64,000 nt of DNA from Streptosporangium sp. NBC_01495 (GTDB taxonomy: Bacteria; Actinomycetota; Actinomycetes; Streptosporangiales; Streptosporangiaceae), in NCBI RefSeq assembly GCF_036250735.1, contig NZ_CP109430.1:10478001-10542000 (forward strand), written 5' to 3'. Each line of letters opens with the position of its first letter. Within the stretch, counting starts at the first letter, position 1. The notes beneath the pieces are model-generated. The model did no database searches and was not told the DNA's origin. It was given only the letters and a program-made list of their open reading frames with translations. Below, one piece after another: positions 58,762 through 64,000 of the stretch. Position numbers and translations under genes: made by a program.

Positions 58762-60120
58762 GTGAGCACCGAGACCACGACCGAGCGCGTCACGCTCTCG
58801 TTCAACCAGGAATTCCTCTGCATGTTCGACAGGGGCGACGAGGAGGGTCCGTTCGGCCCCGAGTACATCATCGTCTGCGGCTGGCGGGTCCACGGCGCCG
58901 TCGACCCCGAGAAGTTGCGGGGGGCGCTGGACGACCTGGTCGAGCGGCACGAGTCGCTGCGCACGTCGGTCGTCCGCGACGGCGAGACCCGCTACCAGAA
59001 GGTCCTCCCGCCGGGATCGCCGCACCTCGAGATACGCGATCTGCCGCCCACCGAGCCCGCCGAGCGCGAGCGGCGCGCGGAGGAACTCCTCATCGAGATG
59101 GAGTCCGGGGCGTACGGGGTCTCCGAGCCGCCCCTCATCCGGGCGGTGCTCGCGCGGTTCGATCCGCGGGACGCGGTCCTCGCGCTCATCGCCCACCACT
59201 CGGCGGTCGACGAGTGGTCGACACAGCTGATGATCCGCGACCTGGCGGCGTTCTACGCCGAGCGGAGCGGGCACGGGCCGCGGGAGCTGCCGGAGACCGT
59301 GCAGTACCGGGAGTACGCGGTCTGGGAGCGGGCGAACTCCGACACGGAGGCGACGGCCAAGTCCCGCCTGTACTGGCGGGAGAAGCTGCGCGGGGCGCGG
59401 ATCTTCCCGATGAGCACCGACCACCTCCGCTCCGAGGGCCTCCCGAAGGGGACCTCCGCCCACCGCTTCCTGATCGACAAGGACCTGACGACGCGGGCCC
59501 TGGCGATCGCCAGGTCGATGCGGAGCTCGCCGTTCATCTTCATGCTCGCGGTCTACAAGGTCCTGCTGAGGGAGATGTTCGGCAGCACCGACATCGTGGT
59601 CCCGACCCTGACCCTGGGCCGCGGCAAGGCGCGGTTCCACGAGACCGTGGGGTCGTTCTTCAACTACGTCCCCCTCAGGACCGACCTGGAGGGCTGCGAG
59701 AACTTCCGTGACGTGCTCGCGCGGACCCGGAAGACCTGCGTCGAGGCGTACTCCAACGACATCCCGTTCGCCCAGATCGTGGCGGAGGCGCCGGACATCA
59801 CCGAGACCTTCGTCGGCGACGACCGGGCGGTGTTCGCCTTCCAGGTCCACCAGTTCCCGTTCGTGATGGAGCGGGAGCGCATCGGCGACCTGGAGTACTC
59901 CGACCTGCGGAGGCGGGTGCTGTCCCAGGAGGTCAGCACCGACATCCCCGACGGCGCGCTGTGGACGCTGGGCGTCGACCCCTCCGGCGAGATCATCGGG
60001 AACCTGGGGTTCAACAACAACCTGTTCGACGAGAGCACGGTCGTCGAGATCGCGCAGAAATACTGCCGGCTGCTGCGCGAGCTGGTCGACGATCCGGATT
60101 CGTCCCTGAAGAAGATCTGA
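58762..60120 (+). CDS. Free-standing condensation enzyme (SgcC5-like)
   Basis: The 452-residue enzyme is a single NRPS condensation domain. The catalytic motif reads His145-His146-Ser-Ala-Val-Asp150-Glu151, so the usual Gly after Asp is Glu. Residues 13-35, FNQEFLCMFDRGDEEGPFG, and the RHESLRTSVV segment are recognisable C-domain elements; the late DFGWG-like motif is replaced by NLGFNN. In C-1027, SgcC5 joins carrier-bound beta-tyrosine to a hydroxyl of the enediyne core as an ester. The same transfer of the beta-amino acyl group to an alcohol is expected here. GTG 58762 follows GGAAGG. Confidence 0.93.
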   Translation: MSTETTTERVTLSFNQEFLCMFDRGDEEGPFGPEYIIVCGWRVHGAVDPEKLRGALDDLVERHESLRTSVVRDGETRYQKVLPPGSPHLEIRDLPPTEPAERERRAEELLIEMESGAYGVSEPPLIRAVLARFDPRDAVLALIAHHSAVDEWSTQLMIRDLAAFYAERSGHGPRELPETVQYREYAVWERANSDTEATAKSRLYWREKLRGARIFPMSTDHLRSEGLPKGTSAHRFLIDKDLTTRALAIARSMRSSPFIFMLAVYKVLLREMFGSTDIVVPTLTLGRGKARFHETVGSFFNYVPLRTDLEGCENFRDVLARTRKTCVEAYSNDIPFAQIVAEAPDITETFVGDDRAVFAFQVHQFPFVMERERIGDLEYSDLRRRVLSQEVSTDIPDGALWTLGVDPSGEIIGNLGFNNNLFDESTVVEIAQKYCRLLRELVDDPDSSLKKI

Positions 60121-60135
60121 CCCGAGGAGACATCC

Positions 60136-61377
60136 GTGAATGAACGCTGCCCGTTCGTACTCGACGTGACGGGGCGGGAGGTCCACGACCAGGAGGCCCG
60201 CGTCCGTGAGCGCGGACCCGCGACGATGGTCGAGCTGCCCGGCGGTGTCAGCGCCTGGTGGGTGAACGGCTACCAGGTCTCCCGGGCGCTGCTGACCGAT
60301 CCCCGGATCACCAAGAGCGCCCGAGCCCACTGGCCCGCCTTCAGGAACGGGGAGATACCACCCGACTGGGAGCTGATCAGCTGGGTGGCGATGGACAACA
60401 TCTCCACCGTGCACGGCAAGGACCACATGCGTCTGCGCAGGCTCGTCGGCAAGGCCTTCACGCCCCGCCGCGTCGAGGCCATGCGGCCGCGCGTAGTGGA
60501 GATCACGAAGGACCTCATCGAGGACATCGCCACCGCCGCGCCCGGCGAGGTGGTGGACCTGAAGAGCAGGTTCGCCAAGCCGTTGCCCGCCCGGCTGGTG
60601 GCGCACCTGATCGGCCTGCCGGAGGAGGCGCTCCCGGGGGTCATCGAGGTCATCGACATGATGGCGGACACCACGGTCAGCCCCGCGCAGGCGCAGGCGA
60701 TCCTCGCCGGCTGGCGGGGCGCGATGGAGGAGTTCGTCGCGTCGAAGCGGCGGAACCCCGGCGAGGACATCACGAGCTACCTGATCACGGCGAGCGACGA
60801 CGAGGACGGCTCGCGGCTGAGCGAGTCGGAGCTCACCGACACCGTCTTCGCGATTCTCGGGGCGGGGTCGGAGACGACGATCAACTTCCTGGACAACGCC
60901 ATCACCGCGCTGCTGGCCCACCCGGAGCAGCGGGCGATGGTCGTCGGCGGCGAGGCGTCCTGGGACGACGTCATCGAGGAGACGCTGAGGGTGCAGGCGC
61001 CGCTGGCCAGCCTGCCCCTCCGCTTCGCGGCCGAGGACGTCGAGCTGGACGGCGTCACCATCCGCCAGGGGGATCCGGTTCTGATCAACTACCACGCCCT
61101 GGGACGCGATCCCGCGCTCCACGGCGACCCCGAGCGGTTCGACGTCACCCGCGCCGACAAGGAGAACATCTCGTTCGGGTACGGCCCGCACTTCTGCCTC
61201 GGCGCCGGCGTCGCGCGGCTGATCGGCCAGGTCAGCCTGTCGATGCTGTTCGACCGCTTCCCCGAGATGACGCTGACCGTGGAGCCGGACGAGCTGGAGC
61301 CGATGCCGACGTTCATCATGAACGGGCACCGGAGCCTGCCGGTCCGCCTGACCGCCCCGGTGGCGGCCGCGGCCTGA
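60136..61377 (+). CDS. Cytochrome P450 monooxygenase
   Basis: The 413-residue P450 has all functional landmarks: AGSETT in the I helix (residues 243-248), the ExxR pair Glu282/Arg285 in EETLRVQAP, and the heme-ligand loop FGYGPHFCLGAG with Cys354. It is therefore catalytic and not a glycosyltransferase helper of the heme-less type. GTG 60136 follows GAGGAGAC, fifteen bases after the condensation gene. No ferredoxin is adjacent. A hydroxylation or aryl coupling on the core or the beta-tyrosine unit is likely. A strong terminator follows. Confidence 0.95.
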   Translation: MNERCPFVLDVTGREVHDQEARVRERGPATMVELPGGVSAWWVNGYQVSRALLTDPRITKSARAHWPAFRNGEIPPDWELISWVAMDNISTVHGKDHMRLRRLVGKAFTPRRVEAMRPRVVEITKDLIEDIATAAPGEVVDLKSRFAKPLPARLVAHLIGLPEEALPGVIEVIDMMADTTVSPAQAQAILAGWRGAMEEFVASKRRNPGEDITSYLITASDDEDGSRLSESELTDTVFAILGAGSETTINFLDNAITALLAHPEQRAMVVGGEASWDDVIEETLRVQAPLASLPLRFAAEDVELDGVTIRQGDPVLINYHALGRDPALHGDPERFDVTRADKENISFGYGPHFCLGAGVARLIGQVSLSMLFDRFPEMTLTVEPDELEPMPTFIMNGHRSLPVRLTAPVAAAA

Positions 61378-61396
61378 CCGCCCGACCCGCGAGAAG

Positions 61397-61434
61397 GGGC
61401 CCGCCGTGCCAGGCACGGCGGGCCCTTTCTTTTT
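61397..61434 (+). terminator. Intrinsic terminator of the 56063-61377 operon
   Basis: GGGCCCGCCGTGCC (61397-61410) pairs exactly with 61412-61425, followed by TTTCTTTTT. It also faces the convergent gene at 61495. Confidence 0.95.
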
Positions 61435-61494
61435 GTGTCGCCGCGCTCGTACGTTCGTGGAGCGGGCCTGGCCTTCCGGGACGGGTTCAGCGGT

Positions 61495-62928
61495 TCAGCG
61501 GTTCAGCTTCACGACGTTCTCAAGGTCCGCCGCCGTGTAGTCGCGCCCGGCCATGGCCGCCGCGAAGTACTCCACGAAGTGGCTGGTGTGCGGACGCGGA
61601 CCGCCCCGGAGGGCGTAGGCGTTGTAGCCGTCGAGCAGCCGCTGGGCCTCGGCGTCGGCCTCCGCGAACCGGGTGCGCGGATCCGCCCCCAGCGCGAGCA
61701 CGTCCCCCATGGCACGCGTCATGACGTCCTGGTTTCCCGCGAAGTCACCGAACAGGGCGCCCACCGACGGCGGCACGCCGTTCGCCCGCCGCTGTTCGGC
61801 CGGCACGCGGCCCGGGTACCGGCTGACGTGGTTGACGGCCACCCGGTGGTAGGGGTGCAGGTCGAACCAGCCCTCGCGTTCCAGCAGTTCCAGCGACGCG
61901 TGGGTGATCGGGACGAAGCTGTTGGCCTTGTGTCGCTCGGCGGCCATCCGCGGGCTGTGCAGGAACATCAGGAACGCCAGCGCGGCGTCCCGGGTGGCCT
62001 CGTCGAGGCCGTTCGCCAGCCAGATGGAGGTGCCGGCGACGGCGTTGCCCGCGTAGGGGACCCGGTCGTTGTAGGGGAAAATGCCCACCTCGATGCCGAA
62101 CCCGTTGGCCCTGGCCCCCCGGACCATGTAGTTCACGTCGTTGGAGGACGAGATCCGCAGCGCGACCCGCTGCTCGGTGAACGCCCGGAGGGTCCCCGCC
62201 CAGTCCGGGATGGAGCCCGTGTAGAGGTAGTGGCCCCTGCCGTGGAGGCGCCGCCACCATTCGGCCCAGGCCAGCATCTCGCCGGACGCCAGATTGCTGC
62301 GCTCGGCCCGGCCGGCCCGGCCGTTCTCGCCTCCGACGAGGTGCCCGCCCTGCACGGCCACCGCCTGCTGGAAGAACGTGCCGTGGTTCGACCAGGTGAT
62401 CGCGTGATCGGGGCCGCCCGGCAGGCCGGCGATCGCCTCGCACACCGAGTCCACCTCGTCCCAGGTCGTCGGGAGCTCGGTGACGCCCGCGGCCCGGAGC
62501 AGGTCGGTGTTCGCGTACAGGAGGCTCGTCGTGCCCACCGACGGCATGGACGTGAGGTCGCCGTCGAGGCTGTAGTACTCCCGGAAGACCGGGAGCACGT
62601 CGTCGATCACGACGGGCTCGCCGAGGATCTCCGACCGGCCGCCGATCGCCTTCTCCACCGAGGTGAACAGCGGGGAACCGTCACGGGCCCGTTCGTCCCT
62701 GGCCACCTGCCCCATGTAGAAGTAGTACTCCGCGAGCGCGGGCGCGCGTCCCTCCGCCGCGGCCTTGGAGACCTCCAGCGGGAACGTCCAGAAATCCTTC
62801 CCCTGGACCCTCACCGTGCATCCCGGATGCGCCGCCTCGAACTCCGCCGCCTGCTGGTGCCACCGATCCATCCACCCGGGGAAGGTGAGATCGGGCACCC
62901 AGACGTCGACGACGACCTCTTTCTTCAT
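61495..62928 (-). CDS. Solute-binding-protein-like protein without signal peptide
   Basis: The 477-residue protein has the family 1 ABC solute-binding fold: VVVDVWVPDLTFPGWMDRWHQQAAEFEAAHPG at the start, LLYANTDLLRAAGVTELPTTWDEV in the hinge region and LAFLMFLHSPRMAAERHK. It starts directly with the first strand (MKKEVVVDVWV) and has no signal peptide or lipobox, unlike the transporter protein at 1326. No permease is adjacent. A cytoplasmic ligand-binding or sequestering role, possibly self-resistance, is one idea; a missed upstream start was checked and none with a signal sequence is apparent. Confidence 0.85.
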   Translation of the reverse strand: MKKEVVVDVWVPDLTFPGWMDRWHQQAAEFEAAHPGCTVRVQGKDFWTFPLEVSKAAAEGRAPALAEYYFYMGQVARDERARDGSPLFTSVEKAIGGRSEILGEPVVIDDVLPVFREYYSLDGDLTSMPSVGTTSLLYANTDLLRAAGVTELPTTWDEVDSVCEAIAGLPGGPDHAITWSNHGTFFQQAVAVQGGHLVGGENGRAGRAERSNLASGEMLAWAEWWRRLHGRGHYLYTGSIPDWAGTLRAFTEQRVALRISSSNDVNYMVRGARANGFGIEVGIFPYNDRVPYAGNAVAGTSIWLANGLDEATRDAALAFLMFLHSPRMAAERHKANSFVPITHASLELLEREGWFDLHPYHRVAVNHVSRYPGRVPAEQRRANGVPPSVGALFGDFAGNQDVMTRAMGDVLALGADPRTRFAEADAEAQRLLDGYNAYALRGGPRPHTSHFVEYFAAAMAGRDYTAADLENVVKLNR

Positions 62929-63018
62929 GCGCTTGCTCCTCCAGTCGTTTTGACAGTGCGACGGCGGGGGCGGGCCACGGGGCGCGTTCTCCGCGCACCG
63001 GATCTCCGGCCGCCCGGA

Positions 63019-63118
63019 TGGCCGCGATCACATTCCGCCGGCCCGCGGTGGCCGCGATCACATTCCGCCGGCCCGCGGTGGCCGCGATCACGTTCCCGCC
63101 GGCCCGCGGTGGCCGTCA
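63019..63118. repeat. 30-bp tandem repeat, 3-4 units
   Basis: GCCGCGATCACATTCCGCCG recurs at 63021 and 63051 and, slightly changed, at 63081, followed by CCCGCGGTG. The array runs up to the 3' end of the glycosyltransferase gene. Confidence 0.93.
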
Positions 63119-64000
63119 GCGTTCCGCGGCCAGCTTCTCCAGGTCGGGGACGATGTCGGCGGGGCTCGGCTTGGACAGCCACTCACGGTGCAGGGCGGCC
63201 GCGCCCTCGCGGTAGGAGGGCCCGTCCAGCACCTCGGCGATCTGCGCCCGCATCTCCTCGACCGACTGGGTCTGGTGGTCCAGGCGCAGTCCGGCTCCGC
63301 GGTCGACGACGAACTTCGAGGAGATCCACGAGTCGGGGGCCCGCTCCGTGACCTTCTCCTCCGCGTTGTCGGCCTGGGCGCGGGCCACCGTGGTCTTGTT
63401 CTCCGCGTTGTCGAGGTCCAGGCGATGGCGGTCGTCGGTGTCGGTGATGAGCTGCGGCACGTTCGCCGCTATCGACGCCCAGAGGCTGCCGCTGGAGCCG
63501 TGACTGATCACCGCGGAACACGTGGGGAGCAGCTGGGACAGCGGCAGGTAGTCGACCGTGCGGACGTTGTCGGGGATCCGGTCGATCCCGACGAGCTGAT
63601 CGCTGTTCAGGGTGGCGACGACCTCCACGTCCAGGCCGGACACGGCCTCGAAGATCTTGGGGGTACGCCACTCGCCCTGGTCGAACGCGCGGGTCGAGAC
63701 CCCCACGGTGAACGCCAGCCGCGGCCGGTCGGGCCGGCCGTAGAGCCACGAGGGCTTGGCCGTGCCGCCGTTGTAGGGGATCCAGCGGACGGGGATGTCC
63801 GAGGGGCCGGTGGTCAGCCGCAGCTCCGGCGTGAGCGGGTCGATCGTCCGCTGGCCGTTCAGCAACTCGTCGTCGACGTCGAAGCCGTAGTGGTTGGCCA
63901 GCCGCGCCACCGTCGACGGGTAGGGGTTCTCCAGCGACGCCGCGCCCGTCCGGCGCTGCCGCTCGGCGAACCTCTCGGCACTCCACATCCCGTAGTCCGG
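63116..64000 (-). CDS. GT-B glycosyltransferase (5' partial)
   Basis: The visible 290 residues or more are the C-terminal part of a GT1-family enzyme: RPRLAFTVGVSTRAFDQGEW, VEVVATLNSDQLVGIDRIPDNVRTVDYLPLSQLLPTCSAVISHGSSGSLWASIAANVPQLITD, where the HGSSG/donor loop binds the nucleotide. The usual HGGAGS motif reads HGSSGS, a variant that needs checking against activity. The frame is open to the window edge and the N-terminal acceptor domain is missing, so the start lies beyond 64000. It resembles the glycosyltransferase at 45180 but is clearly distinct, suggesting two sugars or two glycosylation steps. Confidence 0.9.
   Translation of the reverse strand, partial: PDYGMWSAERFAERQRRTGAASLENPYPSTVARLANHYGFDVDDELLNGQRTIDPLTPELRLTTGPSDIPVRWIPYNGGTAKPSWLYGRPDRPRLAFTVGVSTRAFDQGEWRTPKIFEAVSGLDVEVVATLNSDQLVGIDRIPDNVRTVDYLPLSQLLPTCSAVISHGSSGSLWASIAANVPQLITDTDDRHRLDLDNAENKTTVARAQADNAEEKVTERAPDSWISSKFVVDRGAGLRLDHQTQSVEEMRAQIAEVLDGPSYREGAAALHREWLSKPSPADIVPDLEKLAAER

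Noticed and set aside
60136..61377. P450-like glycosyltransferase activator (DesVIII type)
   Set aside because: It has the heme Cys354, ExxR and I-helix AGSETT motifs, so it is a genuine P450.

Overview
The window is very GC-rich, codes with a strong G/C third-position bias, uses GTG/TTG starts freely and is packed with multidomain secondary-metabolism enzymes. It looks like a filamentous actinomycete chromosome; a Streptosporangiaceae-type genus (Streptosporangium or Nonomuraea relatives) is my guess, not a demonstrated identity.

Region 1 (1-26.9 kb) is catabolic and housekeeping-accessory DNA. It opens with the end of a DUF574-type methyltransferase. A carbohydrate operon follows (1326-10089): lipoprotein binding protein, two ABC permeases, a PfkB kinase and a class I aldolase that closely resemble the sulfofructose kinase/aldolase pair YihV/YihT, a DeoR repressor, an isopropylmalate/tartrate-type dehydrogenase and an aldehyde dehydrogenase. 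Next come sugar-phosphate isomerase-like TIM barrels, a glyoxalase-like protein, a hexulose-phosphate-synthase-like enzyme, a zinc alcohol dehydrogenase and three Gfo/Idh/MocA oxidoreductases (10377-19806), which read as one or more sugar or cyclitol oxidation pathways. A LysR/Tat-exported SDR pair, a SnoaL-like lipoprotein, a MarR/MFS efflux pair and a DUF4916 protein fill 20-26.9 kb.

Region 2 (27.3-64 kb) is a natural-product locus. Its core is a discrete beta-tyrosine unit of the kind known from the enediyne C-1027: an MIO aminomutase (SgcC4 type), a free-standing adenylation enzyme (SgcC1 type), a free-standing carrier protein (SgcC2 type), an HpaB-type hydroxylase (SgcC type) and a free-standing condensation enzyme (SgcC5 type). 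A nucleotidylyltransferase, an N,N-dimethyltransferase and two glycosyltransferases point to a dimethylamino sugar. Further tailoring genes are a PhyH-type dioxygenase coupled to the carrier protein, a P450, an epoxidase-type flavoenzyme, two acyl-CoA-dehydrogenase-fold monooxygenases, two berberine-bridge-type oxidases and three small-molecule methyltransferases. A DHA2 exporter, MTA phosphorylase and an unexpected molybdopterin oxidoreductase are interleaved. No polyketide synthase, cluster-specific activator or flavin reductase is in the window, so the core scaffold must lie outside it or the product is unusual.

Three things stand out beyond gene content. A 16-bp partial palindrome (best copies GCATTTCCAGAGATGC at 30285 and 39321) recurs upstream of many cluster genes, mainly in divergent promoters. 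Two inverted paralogous oxidase genes share a 431-bp block that is nearly identical in DNA, which implies recent gene conversion. About twenty short tandem-repeat arrays occupy the gaps between genes and in places run into coding sequence, including the adenylation enzyme just before its A3 motif.
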